Shown: positions 17,913-26,639 of the stretch, piece by piece | Layout: the number at the start of each line of letters is the position of its first letter | How positions within the stretch are numbered: position 1 is the first letter of the stretch | From: Pseudomonas zanjanensis | GTDB taxonomy: Bacteria > Pseudomonadota > Gammaproteobacteria > Pseudomonadales > Pseudomonadaceae | DNA: 64,000 bases | NCBI RefSeq assembly: GCF_014268745.2 | Contig: NZ_JABWRB020000001.1 | Coordinates: 1,488,001-1,552,000, forward strand | Direction: 5' to 3' | Position numbers and translations under genes: made by a program | Notes under the pieces: generated by a model | Database searches by the model: none | Seen by the model: the letters and a program-made list of their open reading frames with translations, nothing else | What the model was told of the DNA's origin: nothing

Positions 17913-20900
17913 TCAGGCGTTGCCGAAGACCACGTCGCTGCCCAGCAGATCGACGCCCAGCAAGGTAATGGTCGTGATTTGCCCGCCAGTCTCGGCGACT
18001 GTCACGATGCTGTCTGCGCCATTGTTGTCGATCGATTGGATGACGGCGCCCTGATCACCATTGAGCACCAGCGTGTCTCGCAGGTTTTGACTCACATCAA
18101 AGCCCGCAACCTGGTACAGGTTCTCGGTGAAGGTCAGGTCGATGTTGAAGGCATCCCGCTCACCGCCCGTGCCCACCAACGTGTAGTCGAAGAGCGCATC
18201 GGCGGTGTTGTTGGCGAACAGGTTGGCGTCGAACGCACTGGTCGCGGTATCGCCATCCTTGTCTGTCAGCGTCGCGTTGAACGACAGTTGCACATCGCTG
18301 GCCAGGTTCTCGGTTTCCTGGATGAACTGGATGACCGGAATCTTGATCGCCCCACGGCCCATCGTGAGCTGAACGGCATCGATCATCGCCGTGCCCTCGC
18401 GCTCGACCTCGAAGGACACCTGGCCGCCAGTCTCGGGCGTCAGGGTGTTGACCTCGGTGAGGTTGGAAAACGTGCCGTCTTCGTAGTAGATCCGGAAATA
18501 CAGATCTTCGGTCGCGGTGTTGTAGCCGGCCACCGAGTTGTCGATGAAGATTTTCATGCCCGTCACCAGGCTCTCCGGGTTGATGACGAAGCTTTCATCG
18601 GCAGCGCCGATCGCCGCCAGATTGTCCCCTTGCAGCAGGTTGTTGCCGACCCCGATGCCGGACGTGCTGACGTTCATGGCTGTCGGGTCGATGTAGGACG
18701 GCAGGGGCGTGGTTTGCAGCGTGGCCTCGGTGGGGTCGGGGGCGCCGAGTCCGATACCGGCGAGGATATCCGTGGTCGAGGCGAGTGCCTTCGCTGAGAA
18801 GAACACGATTTCCTCGGACGCCGAAGGAATGGCCGGATTGTTGGTCTCAGGGATCAACAAGGTACGCACCGGATCAGGGCCGCCGGCATCGAGGGAACCG
18901 TCGGCACTGCTGCGCACGAGGGTGGAGCTGAAGCCTTGCACCAGGTCCAGGGCATAGCTGCCGTTGGCGTAGGCAGTCAGTGTGTAGTCGACGCTGGTGT
19001 CGGCGGTGGTGGCGTTGTTGTCGAAGTCGCCGGTCAGTGTCCCGGCAAACTGGTACGCACCGTCGCCGTCCGGCGAGGGCGCCTGTTCGGTGAGCGTGCC
19101 GGTTCCGGTGGTGGTCGTATCGTCGGGCCGGACCAGGGTGAACTGGCCATTGACCAACGTGATGTCCAGGCCCATTGCACCCAGCCCATCGGCCCCGGCC
19201 GATTGATCCCAGAAACCGTATTGTGGCAGCACGCTGCCGGTGCCGATCAGGTTGCCGAACGCGACCGAAGGGCCGTCGTCCTCGAACACCAGGTTCTGGC
19301 CGATGTTGAGCGTCGCCTGGAGGCTGTCGCCGTCCTTGTCGGTCTTGGTCGCGATCAACGTGATCAGGTTGTCCGCCAGGCTCGTCGCGTCATCGGGATT
19401 GGTGGCGTCGGGGTGTACCAGCGCTCGGATCTGGTCGAGGGTGACATCGCCATTCGTGGCCACGCTGACGGTGAACACCAGCAGATTGGTGGTGGCCGTG
19501 CGACCTTCTACCGTTGTGCCGTTGGACGAGAGGTTGACCGCCTCGCCGGTGGCCGTGTCGATGAGCCCGGAAGCACCCGCCACCACGCCGAGGCTGTAGG
19601 TCAGCGTGCCGGCATCGTCGGCGCCGTAGGCGGAGACGAAGTTGGCGGCGAAGTTTTGCATGGCGTTGGTCGCCAATACCGTCTCGTCCACCGTCAGCGT
19701 TGGCTCGGTGCCGGTGGTGCTGATGCTCGGCCCATCATCCTCGAAGACCAGGTTCTGGCCGATGTTAAGTGTGGCCTGGACACTGTCACCGTCCTTGTCG
19801 GACTTGGTCGCGGTCAGCGTGACCAGGTTGTCCAAGGTCAGGCTCTTGGCGTCGTCGGGATTGGTGGTGTTGGGGTGCACCACGGCGCGGATCTGGTCCA
19901 GGGTGACATCGCCATTGGTGGCGACGCTGACGGTGAACACCAGGAGGTTGGTGGTGGCCGTGCGACCTTCTACCGTTGTGCCGCTGAGCGAGAGGTTGAC
20001 CAGCTCACCCGTGGCCGTGTCGGTCAGACCGGAGGCGCCGGCCACCATGCCGAGGGCATAGGTCAGCGTGCCGGCTCCGTCAGCACCGTAGGCGGAGGTG
20101 AAGTTGGCGGCGAAGTTCTGCGTGGCATTGGTGCCCAGCAGCGTCTCGTCCACGGTCAGGGTGGGCTCGGTTCCGGTGGTACTGATGCTTGGCCCGTCAT
20201 CCTCGAAGACCAGGTTCTGGCCGATGTCGAGTGTGGCTTGAACGCTGTCGCCGTCCCTGTCGGTCTTGGTCGCGGTCAGCGTGACCAGGTTGTCCAAGGT
20301 CAGGCTCTGGGCGTCGTCGGGATTGGTCGTGTCGGGATGCACCACGGCGCGGAGTTGGTCGAGGGTGACATCGCCATTGGTGGCGACGCTGACGGTGAAC
20401 ACCAACAGGTTGGTCGTGGCGGTGCGACCTTCCACTGTTGTGCCATTGAGCGAGAGGTTGACCACCTCACCCGTGGCCGTGTCGGTCAGTCCGGAATCAC
20501 CGGCCACCATGCCGAGGGCATAGGTCAGCGTGCCGGCACCGTCGGTGCCGTAGGCGGAGGTGAAGTTGGCGGCGAAGTTCTGCGTGGCATCGCTGCCCAA
20601 CAGCGTCTCGTCCACGGTCAGGGTGGGCTCGGTGCCGGTATTGCCGATGCTTGGCCCATCGTCTTCGAAAACCATCTGGGAGCCGATCTCGGTCTTCGTA
20701 ACAGACGCCTGGACCAGGGTGAAGCCGCCGATATCAAAGTCGGCGTGGTTGGTGCCCTTGGCGTCGAGGGCCGCGCCGTTCTCGATGAGTACGCGGTTGT
20801 GGTTTGACGTGGTGGTGTATTCGATCTGGTAGCCGGCCTTGACGCCGGTGATGGTGGCCACCCCGGAGGCGAAGCTGATGACGATGCCCGGATCATTGGC

Positions 20901-22088
20901 AGAGCCGTCCGAGTTCTCGATGACCACCCCGGTGCTGATGTTGGTGACCCGGACATTGCTGATCGCCACCGAGGTGTCACCGGTGTAGCCATTGACGAAA
21001 TTCACCCCGGATTCTGCGGCGGTGCTGAACGCGCTGATTTTTACCACGGCCGTCTTGCCGGCCTGCAACTGCACGACATCGAAGTTGGCCATCTTCGTAT
21101 CGAAGACGTCGGTGAAGTCGATGTTGGATTCCACGTCCGCTTCGTTCTGGTCCAGGTTGGGGATGGTCACATCCTGCCTGGCACCGGTGACGAAGGTGAA
21201 ACGGATGCCTTCCTGTTCCACGATCATTTGGTTATTGGTACCGAAGGTTGTCGGTCCGCCGGCCTGGCTGGTGTTGATCGTGTCACCGGTGGTGATATTG
21301 ACGCCGCTGGATTGGTCGGCCGGGTTCTTGCCGGTGGCGATGATGGTGGGTTCGGCGATGCGCAGGACACCGTCCACCAGTTCCGTCGTCGGATTCGCCG
21401 TGGTGAACATCAGGAACAGGTTCTGGCCGGAGGGCGCATTGGCCAGGCTGAACTGCAGGTCCTGGCTCGCGCCGATGAAGACTTTGTCCAGCAGGTTGAC
21501 GGCATCGTCGGGGTTGGTATTGACCGGGTGCTGGAGCGGTTCGTAGAGCACGGTCCAGACCTTGCCGCCGGTGGCGGTTTCTTCTATGTACGCGGCGAAG
21601 ACAATTGCACCGGCGGGCCCGCCGGCCCGGCCGAGGACGATGTTGTCGTTGGTGTCGGTGTACAGCAGGATGCTGGTGCCGTTGAGCGTATCCAACCCGC
21701 TGTCCACACCGTCGAGCGGCGCACCGGTGCTGTCGACGAAGCTGATATTGGTAATGCTCGCTCCTGGCGCAGCGTTGACCGTGAACGCATCGCTGCCGGT
21801 ATCCCCGACGGCGCCGGCATAGCCGCTCAAGGCGGCGCCCGTCGCGGTTCCTGTCCCAAGGGCAGTCAGGCGACTGGCGAAGGTCAGGGGCAGGGACGCG
21901 ACCAGGATGTCGTTGTCATCCGCATCTGTTGCCGCTCCCGGCGTGGCGGTGCCGTTCTGCAAGCCGGCGGTTTCATCCAGCGTCACATTGACGCCGGTTG
22001 CCACGACGCCCAGGCCGGTGCTGGCGGTTGCCGTGTATAGCGAGGCTGGATCGCTCAGCAGTGCTGAGTCTTGCTCGCGAATAGTCAT
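17913..22088 (-). CDS. Large repeat adhesin / type I secretion substrate (DUF5801, T1SS-143-like repeats)
   Basis: 1391 aa, acidic, Thr/Asp/Gly/Val-rich and with no visible cysteine in the repeats, as expected of a type I secreted surface protein. Three near-identical 154-aa repeats lie at about residues 473-935, each bounded by VFEDDGPS and containing LTVDETLLG and GTLTYALGMVAG. A more divergent module precedes them. The C-terminus ends in a hydrophobic stretch (LLGVDLLGSDVVFGNA), compatible with an uncleaved C-terminal secretion signal. I see no GGxGxDxUx calcium nonapeptides and no Sec signal peptide. The ABC-HlyD-TolC operon nearby is the probable exporter. The DNA repeats are 462 bp apart, so unit number may vary by recombination. 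Confidence 0.85.
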   Translation of the reverse strand: MTIREQDSALLSDPASLYTATASTGLGVVATGVNVTLDETAGLQNGTATPGAATDADDNDILVASLPLTFASRLTALGTGTATGAALSGYAGAVGDTGSDAFTVNAAPGASITNISFVDSTGAPLDGVDSGLDTLNGTSILLYTDTNDNIVLGRAGGPAGAIVFAAYIEETATGGKVWTVLYEPLQHPVNTNPDDAVNLLDKVFIGASQDLQFSLANAPSGQNLFLMFTTANPTTELVDGVLRIAEPTIIATGKNPADQSSGVNITTGDTINTSQAGGPTTFGTNNQMIVEQEGIRFTFVTGARQDVTIPNLDQNEADVESNIDFTDVFDTKMANFDVVQLQAGKTAVVKISAFSTAAESGVNFVNGYTGDTSVAISNVRVTNISTGVVIENSDGSANDPGIVISFASGVATITGVKAGYQIEYTTTSNHNRVLIENGAALDAKGTNHADFDIGGFTLVQASVTKTEIGSQMVFEDDGPSIGNTGTEPTLTVDETLLGSDATQNFAANFTSAYGTDGAGTLTYALGMVAGDSGLTDTATGEVVNLSLNGTTVEGRTATTNLLVFTVSVATNGDVTLDQLRAVVHPDTTNPDDAQSLTLDNLVTLTATKTDRDGDSVQATLDIGQNLVFEDDGPSISTTGTEPTLTVDETLLGTNATQNFAANFTSAYGADGAGTLTYALGMVAGASGLTDTATGELVNLSLSGTTVEGRTATTNLLVFTVSVATNGDVTLDQIRAVVHPNTTNPDDAKSLTLDNLVTLTATKSDKDGDSVQATLNIGQNLVFEDDGPSISTTGTEPTLTVDETVLATNAMQNFAANFVSAYGADDAGTLTYSLGVVAGASGLIDTATGEAVNLSSNGTTVEGRTATTNLLVFTVSVATNGDVTLDQIRALVHPDATNPDDATSLADNLITLIATKTDKDGDSLQATLNIGQNLVFEDDGPSVAFGNLIGTGSVLPQYGFWDQSAGADGLGAMGLDITLVNGQFTLVRPDDTTTTGTGTLTEQAPSPDGDGAYQFAGTLTGDFDNNATTADTSVDYTLTAYANGSYALDLVQGFSSTLVRSSADGSLDAGGPDPVRTLLIPETNNPAIPSASEEIVFFSAKALASTTDILAGIGLGAPDPTEATLQTTPLPSYIDPTAMNVSTSGIGVGNNLLQGDNLAAIGAADESFVINPESLVTGMKIFIDNSVAGYNTATEDLYFRIYYEDGTFSNLTEVNTLTPETGGQVSFEVEREGTAMIDAVQLTMGRGAIKIPVIQFIQETENLASDVQLSFNATLTDKDGDTATSAFDANLFANNTADALFDYTLVGTGGERDAFNIDLTFTENLYQVAGFDVSQNLRDTLVLNGDQGAVIQSIDNNGADSIVTVAETGGQITTITLLGVDLLGSDVVFGNA

Positions 22089-22395
22089 GAGTTTCTCCAG
22101 AGCATGCGGTCATCAAGGCCTGACCGTTGACCATTGACCGCAACTATGGGGAAGCGCAGGGCAATTGGGCATCGGCTGATACTCCCAGGCGGGGTGGGAG
22201 TTTCGGCCTATGCCGCGTAGGGGCCATGGGCGTGAGCCGGCGAGGATAGATTCGCGCAAGACTGCGACAGTCCCAGCAAGTCTGCGAAAGCCCGGCATCC
22301 GCCGATGGGAGACAGTGAAGCCGTCGATAACGACAGCGCCCATGGGCGCCGGGCCGGCGAATGTCTCGTCTGCCCGCTCACGCAGGAGAGCGATC

Positions 22396-23160
22396 ATGAC
22401 CGATATCCAACCCACTATTCCCCACGAAGTCGATGGCAAGGTTGCGCTGGTCACCGGCGCTGCCAGTGGTATCGGCAGGGCTGTCGCATTGCTGTTGCAT
22501 GCCCGCGGCGCCAAGGTGGTGGCTGAAGACATCAACCCCGCCGTCCATGAGCTGGCCCGTCCGGGGCTGGTGCCGCTGGAGGCCGACATCACCGCGGATG
22601 GCGCCGCCGAGCGCGCCGTCGGCCTGGCCGTCGAGCAGTTCGGCCGGCTGGACATCCTGGTCAACAACGCCGGGATCATCATCAACAAGTTGGTGATCGA
22701 CATGACGCGCCAGGACTGGGAACGCATCCAGGCGGTCAACGCCACCGCCGCCTTTCTGCACTCACGCGAAGCGGTCAAGGCGATGATGCCCAACCAATCG
22801 GGGGCCATCGTCAACATTGCCTCCTACGCGTCCTATTTTGCCTTCCCGACCATTGCCGCCTACACCGCCTCCAAGGGGGCCCTGGCGCAACTGACGCGCA
22901 CCTTGGCGCTGGAAGTCATCGAGCAGGGTATTCGTGTCAATGCCATCGGGGTTGGCGATGTGGTCACCAACATCCTCAATGACGTGGTCGAGGACGGTCC
23001 GGCGTTCCTCGCCCAGCACGGTGAAGCTGCGCCCATCGGTCGGGCTGCACAGCCGCAGGAAATTGCCGAGGTGGTGGCGTTCCTGGCCTCGGACCGTGCG
23101 AGTTTTGTGGTCGGTGCGGTGGTCATGGCGGACGGCGGCATGACCGTCACCGCTGGTTAG
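22396..23160 (+). CDS. SDR-family NAD(P)-dependent oxidoreductase
   Basis: 254 aa from the ATG at 22396, 8 nt after AGGAGAG; the frame extends upstream without support. Classical SDR: TGAASGIG cofactor motif near residue 20, NNAG near 92, catalytic Ser in IASYAS and YTASK near 155. The C-terminus VVMADGGMTVTAG is typical. It stands alone between the adhesin and an AraC gene, so its substrate cannot be inferred. The 307 bp before it hold the adhesin promoter and its own but show no clear motif. Confidence 0.88.
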   Translation: MTDIQPTIPHEVDGKVALVTGAASGIGRAVALLLHARGAKVVAEDINPAVHELARPGLVPLEADITADGAAERAVGLAVEQFGRLDILVNNAGIIINKLVIDMTRQDWERIQAVNATAAFLHSREAVKAMMPNQSGAIVNIASYASYFAFPTIAAYTASKGALAQLTRTLALEVIEQGIRVNAIGVGDVVTNILNDVVEDGPAFLAQHGEAAPIGRAAQPQEIAEVVAFLASDRASFVVGAVVMADGGMTVTAG

Positions 23161-23210
23161 TCGGGCATCGTGCTGCGCACGCGCATGACTTGAAGCGAAC
23201 GCGGTCACCT

Positions 23211-23373
23211 TGTGGGAGCGGGCTTGCTCGCGAAAGCGGTGGGTCAGTTGGTGAAGATGTTGGATGTAACGCCGTCTTCGCGAGCAAGCCCGCTCCCACA
23301 GTGGTTTCGAGGCGTTCCAGGGATCGGAATCCACCGCCGACCTTTGTGGGAGCGAGCCTGCTCGCGATAACGG
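23211..23373. repeat. REP pair plus one extra REP arm
   Basis: A complete GTGGGAGCGGGCTTGCTCGCG inverted pair at 23211-23300, followed by a single GTGGGAGCGAGCCTGCTCGCG arm at 23346-23373. It lies between the convergent SDR and AraC genes. Confidence 0.92.
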
Positions 23374-23391
23374 TGTATCAGGCCCGAACAA

Positions 23392-24195
23392 CTACCTGCG
23401 CAACTGTGCCGGACTGATGCCAAGGCGTTGCTTGAACAGCGTGGTCATGTGCGCCTGGGAGTTGAAGCCACAGGTGTGTGCGATGTCGGTCAGCCGGGCG
23501 GTTGAGTCACGCATCAGCGCCCGTGCCTTGGCGAGGCGCCGGTCGATCAGGTAGCTGTGCGGGCTTTTGCCAGTCGCCTGCTTGAACGCCCGCATGAAAT
23601 AACCCTCGGACAAGCCAAGCAGCCCCGCCATGGCCTGGACCCCCACCGGGCTGTCGAGACTGGCGTCGATGAAGTCGTCGAGCAGGCGCATCCGGCTGTC
23701 CGTGATGGAGCCTTGAGGGCGTGGTGAAAACGCTTTGTGATCGATCACGCGTTCAGCCAAACCGAGCGCCCAGGCTTCCCAATCGTCCTCTGCGGTTGCA
23801 CGCAACAGCGCGCTGCGCATTCTCAACGCAAGGGTGATGGCCTGCGGGTCAATGCGATTGTTGAATGCATGCGTCCCCGGTAACGCCATACCGTCGGTAC
23901 GCACGACTCGCAGGTATTCACCGCCAGCGGGAGATTCGGAGAACACGTCGCATCCGACGGGAACGAATGCCAGGCCGTTGGGCAACGCGTCAAACGGCCG
24001 GACCCGGTCGCTGCCGATGGCGTGCAGGCCGCGTTGGCTGTCGAAGGCAAAGCCGATGGCTGACTGGGCCGCGACATAGCGAGTGGCGTAGGCGCAGCCG
24101 GGCAGCAATTCGATCGCCCAGGGACCGGCCTCGATACGACGGACCGGTTCAGGTGGGGGCGGCGGTTGGCGGTTTCGCGAGCTCATGGACTGCAT
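23392..24195 (-). CDS. AraC-family transcriptional regulator
   Basis: 267 aa. C-terminal AraC DNA-binding domain with two helix-turn-helix units (VQAMAGLLGLSEGYFMRAFK, and TDIAHTCGFNSQAHMTTLFK ending in GISPAQLRR). The N-terminal half is a likely effector domain without recognisable motifs. The start could be 24195 or the Met three codons later at 24186. It is divergent from the threonine-dehydratase-like gene, 93 bp apart, and may activate it. Confidence 0.85.
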   Translation of the reverse strand: MQSMSSRNRQPPPPPEPVRRIEAGPWAIELLPGCAYATRYVAAQSAIGFAFDSQRGLHAIGSDRVRPFDALPNGLAFVPVGCDVFSESPAGGEYLRVVRTDGMALPGTHAFNNRIDPQAITLALRMRSALLRATAEDDWEAWALGLAERVIDHKAFSPRPQGSITDSRMRLLDDFIDASLDSPVGVQAMAGLLGLSEGYFMRAFKQATGKSPHSYLIDRRLAKARALMRDSTARLTDIAHTCGFNSQAHMTTLFKQRLGISPAQLRR

Positions 24196-24288
24196 AGTAG
24201 TGAAGAGCGGGCCCGAAAGTCAGGTCAGTTTTCTGAAAGCCCGTCGATGGCGCGCTGATTAGACTGGGCAAAAACCTGGAGGCCCACC

Positions 24289-25245
24289 ATGCACACACTG
24301 ACCCGCGACGACATTGAACAGGCTGCCCGCCATCTCTATCAATTCATGCCCGCCACTGCCCAATACGCCTGGCCGTTGCTGGCTGAACGGTTGGGTTGCA
24401 CCGTGTGGGTCAAGCATGAAAACCACACCCCGACCGGGGCCTTCAAGGCGCGCGGTGGCCTGACCTTCGTGCATTGGCTCAAGCGCGAACACCCGGAGGC
24501 AAAAGGCATCGTCACGGCGACGCGCGGCAATCACGGCCAGAGCCTGGCGCTGGCGGCCAGTGCCTTGGGTTTGAAAGCGCTGATTGTCGTGCCGCAAGGT
24601 AACTCGGTGGAGAAGAACAACGCCATGCGTGGCTTTGGCGGCGAGGTGGTCGAGTATGGCCGCGATTTCGATGAGGCCCGCGAAGAGGCCTTACGCTTGG
24701 CCCACGCCCAGGGACTCTACCTGGTGCCGCCGTTTCATCCCGAATTGGTCAAGGGCGTGGCGACCTACGGGCTTGAGCTGTTCCAGGCGGTGCCGGACCT
24801 GGATACGGTCTACGTGCCGATAGGCTGCGGATCGGGGATTTGCGCAGTCATCGCCGCCCGCGATGCCTTGGGCCTGGAAACCCGCGTGGTGGGCGTCGTG
24901 TCCACCGAGGCCGACGCGGCGAAGTCGTCCTTTGAAACGGGAAGACTTTGCGAAACCCCTTCGGCCAATACCTTTGCCGACGGACTGGCCGTGCGCAAAC
25001 CCATTCCCGAGGCCTTGGCCATCTACGGTGCCGCTGCGGCGCGGATCGTAGCGGTCAGCGACGCTGAAATTGCCGAGGCCATGCGGGTGTATTACACCGA
25101 CACCCACAACCTCGCCGAAGGTGCGGGCGCCGCGGCCTTGGCAGCGCTCATGCAGGAGCGTGAAGCGATGCAGGGGAAAAAGGTGGCGGTGATTCTGACC
25201 GGGGGGAATATCGACCGGCCAATGTATGCGAGGTTGATCGGTTGA
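24289..25245 (+). CDS. PLP-dependent threonine/serine dehydratase-like enzyme
   Basis: 318 aa. Fold-type II PLP enzyme: the PLP lysine lies in PTGAFKARGG near residue 53, a TATRGNHGQS segment is the substrate loop, and GCGSGI near 180 binds the PLP phosphate. It lacks a C-terminal regulatory ACT domain, so it resembles catabolic threonine/serine dehydratases or racemases rather than biosynthetic IlvA. A GGAGG site precedes the ATG. It is divergent from an AraC regulator. The exact substrate (threonine, serine, hydroxyaspartate or another amino acid) is uncertain. Confidence 0.82.
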   Translation: MHTLTRDDIEQAARHLYQFMPATAQYAWPLLAERLGCTVWVKHENHTPTGAFKARGGLTFVHWLKREHPEAKGIVTATRGNHGQSLALAASALGLKALIVVPQGNSVEKNNAMRGFGGEVVEYGRDFDEAREEALRLAHAQGLYLVPPFHPELVKGVATYGLELFQAVPDLDTVYVPIGCGSGICAVIAARDALGLETRVVGVVSTEADAAKSSFETGRLCETPSANTFADGLAVRKPIPEALAIYGAAAARIVAVSDAEIAEAMRVYYTDTHNLAEGAGAAALAALMQEREAMQGKKVAVILTGGNIDRPMYARLIG

Positions 25246-25326
25246 GCCGGCGCGGTGGGCACTTCAGGACTCAGTTTAGATCGATTATTTCTTACGGTTA
25301 TTGATATAGCTTTGGAGGGTATATCC

Positions 25327-25455
25327 ATGACCGAAGAATCGAAGCGCTCGCCTGGGAAATGTGGCTTCAAGGAGATGTTACCCAACCAACAGTCTGTTGC
25401 GGCATTGTTGCACCCTGGACACTGGCTGCTTTGTGGCGATGAGCTTATGCGTTAA
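25327..25455 (+). CDS. Possible 42-aa small protein
   Basis: The ATG at 25327 follows a strong TGGAGGG site by 9 nt and opens 42 codons beginning MTEESKRSPGKCGFKEM, with two cysteines. I recognise no family. It lies in the 273-bp gap before the orphan binding protein. Only the ribosome site supports it. Confidence 0.3.
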   Translation: MTEESKRSPGKCGFKEMLPNQQSVAALLHPGHWLLCGDELMR

Positions 25456-25518
25456 AAGAATTTCTAGTGGGGATTATAAGAGCGTTATGTTCTATGAAAT
25501 CCATTCAGGAATGCCTTC

Positions 25519-26457
25519 ATGAAGTTCTTCCGTTCTCTGCTCCTCAGCACATGGTTCGCCGCACCGTTGTCCCAGGCCAGCGAGCCGTTGGTCCTGCACG
25601 TCGGCGACCAGAACTATTACAACGTGCGGGCCTCGGTGGAGGCTTCGGGTGTGCTTGAGGGCGCTCCCTACCGCGTCGACTGGAAACATTTCCAGGCCGC
25701 CGCGCCCCTGGCCGAGGCACTGAATACCGGCGACCTGGACCTGGGTTTCCTCGGCGATTCGGGGTTCCTGTTCCTGGCTGCCAAACAGGCTCCGGTGAAA
25801 CTGATCGGTGTTTCGCGGCAGAACCCGGACACCATCGCGCTGCTGGTGCCCAAGGACTCACCGGTCAAGACCATCGCCGACCTCAAGGGCAAGAAGGTCG
25901 CCTATTGGCCAGGCGCCTGGAGCCAGCAACTGACCCTACGTGCCCTGGAGCAGGCCGGCCTGCCGGAGCACCATGTGGACTTCATCAAGCTGATGCCGAT
26001 CGACGCGGCGGCGGCCTTGCCCCAGGGCAGCATTGATGCTTTTCCGGTGTGGGAACCCTACATCTCGCAGCAGATCCTGTTCTCCGGCGCCCGGCCGATC
26101 CTGACGGCGAAAAACCTCATGCCCGGCCTCAGCGCCATTGCCGCTTCGACACCGGCCATCGACAACAAGCGCGAAGCCATTGCCGACTTCCTCGGGCGGG
26201 TGAAGCAGGCCCGTGCCTGGGTCGACACCCACACCGACGCATACGCGGACCTGTGGGCGAAAAAGGCCAACCTCGACCAGAACGTCTCGCGCCATTGGTT
26301 GCGCCAGGCTCACATGAGCATCGGCCCGGTGGACCGACAGGCCGCCGCCGACCTGCAAAGCACGGCGGACTTCCTGTTCAAGGTCAAGGCGCTGCCGGCC
26401 CCGCTGACCACCGCCGGGATTATCGACACGTCCTTCAACCAGGCCTTGGGCGAATAA
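25519..26457 (+). CDS. Orphan ABC substrate-binding protein, SsuA/aliphatic sulfonate-like
   Basis: 312 aa with a short signal peptide (MKFFRSLLLSTWFAAPLSQA). Family-9-type binding protein of the SsuA/NitT/TauA group: LHVGDQNYYN at the N-terminus, LDLGFLGDSG in the ligand region, IADLKGKKVAYWPGAWSQ, and PQGSIDAFPVWEPYI. Such proteins bind sulfonates, taurine or related anions. No permease or ATPase gene lies nearby, so it must serve a transporter encoded elsewhere. Its terminator is at 26605-26634. Confidence 0.8.
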   Translation: MKFFRSLLLSTWFAAPLSQASEPLVLHVGDQNYYNVRASVEASGVLEGAPYRVDWKHFQAAAPLAEALNTGDLDLGFLGDSGFLFLAAKQAPVKLIGVSRQNPDTIALLVPKDSPVKTIADLKGKKVAYWPGAWSQQLTLRALEQAGLPEHHVDFIKLMPIDAAAALPQGSIDAFPVWEPYISQQILFSGARPILTAKNLMPGLSAIAASTPAIDNKREAIADFLGRVKQARAWVDTHTDAYADLWAKKANLDQNVSRHWLRQAHMSIGPVDRQAAADLQSTADFLFKVKALPAPLTTAGIIDTSFNQALGE

Positions 26458-26494
26458 CTCGCGCGAACACGTTTCCTGACTCACCCGCAGGCCC

Positions 26495-26585
26495 CGTGGG
26501 AGCGGGCTTGCTCGCGAAGGCTTTCGGTCAGTCGGTATCATCATTGACTGACAGTCCGCTATCGCGAGCAAGCTCAGCTCCCACA
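26495..26585. repeat. REP inverted pair
   Basis: GTGGGAGCGGGCTTGCTCGCG and its inverted copy (with the AGCAAGCTCAGCTCCCAC variant) between convergent genes. Confidence 0.92.
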
Positions 26586-26604
26586 ATGTATGTGTGGTGA
26601 ATGA

Positions 26605-26634
26605 GGCTCTGGGGCAGTGTCCCAGAGCCCTTTT
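26605..26634 (+). terminator. Rho-independent terminator
   Basis: A 9-bp perfect stem GGCTCTGGG / CCCAGAGCC (26605-26613 and 26621-26629), a 7-nt loop and then CTTTT. On the plus strand it ends the orphan binding-protein gene. The same hairpin lies just beyond the convergent aldehyde dehydrogenase gene, but on that side it has no T run. Confidence 0.65.
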
Positions 26635-26639
26635 GTCGC

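Noticed and set aside
18936..20807. Plus-strand 623-codon open frame
   Set aside because: It lies antisense to the adhesin repeats; its own repeats follow the 462-bp adhesin period and it has no ribosome site or family resemblance.
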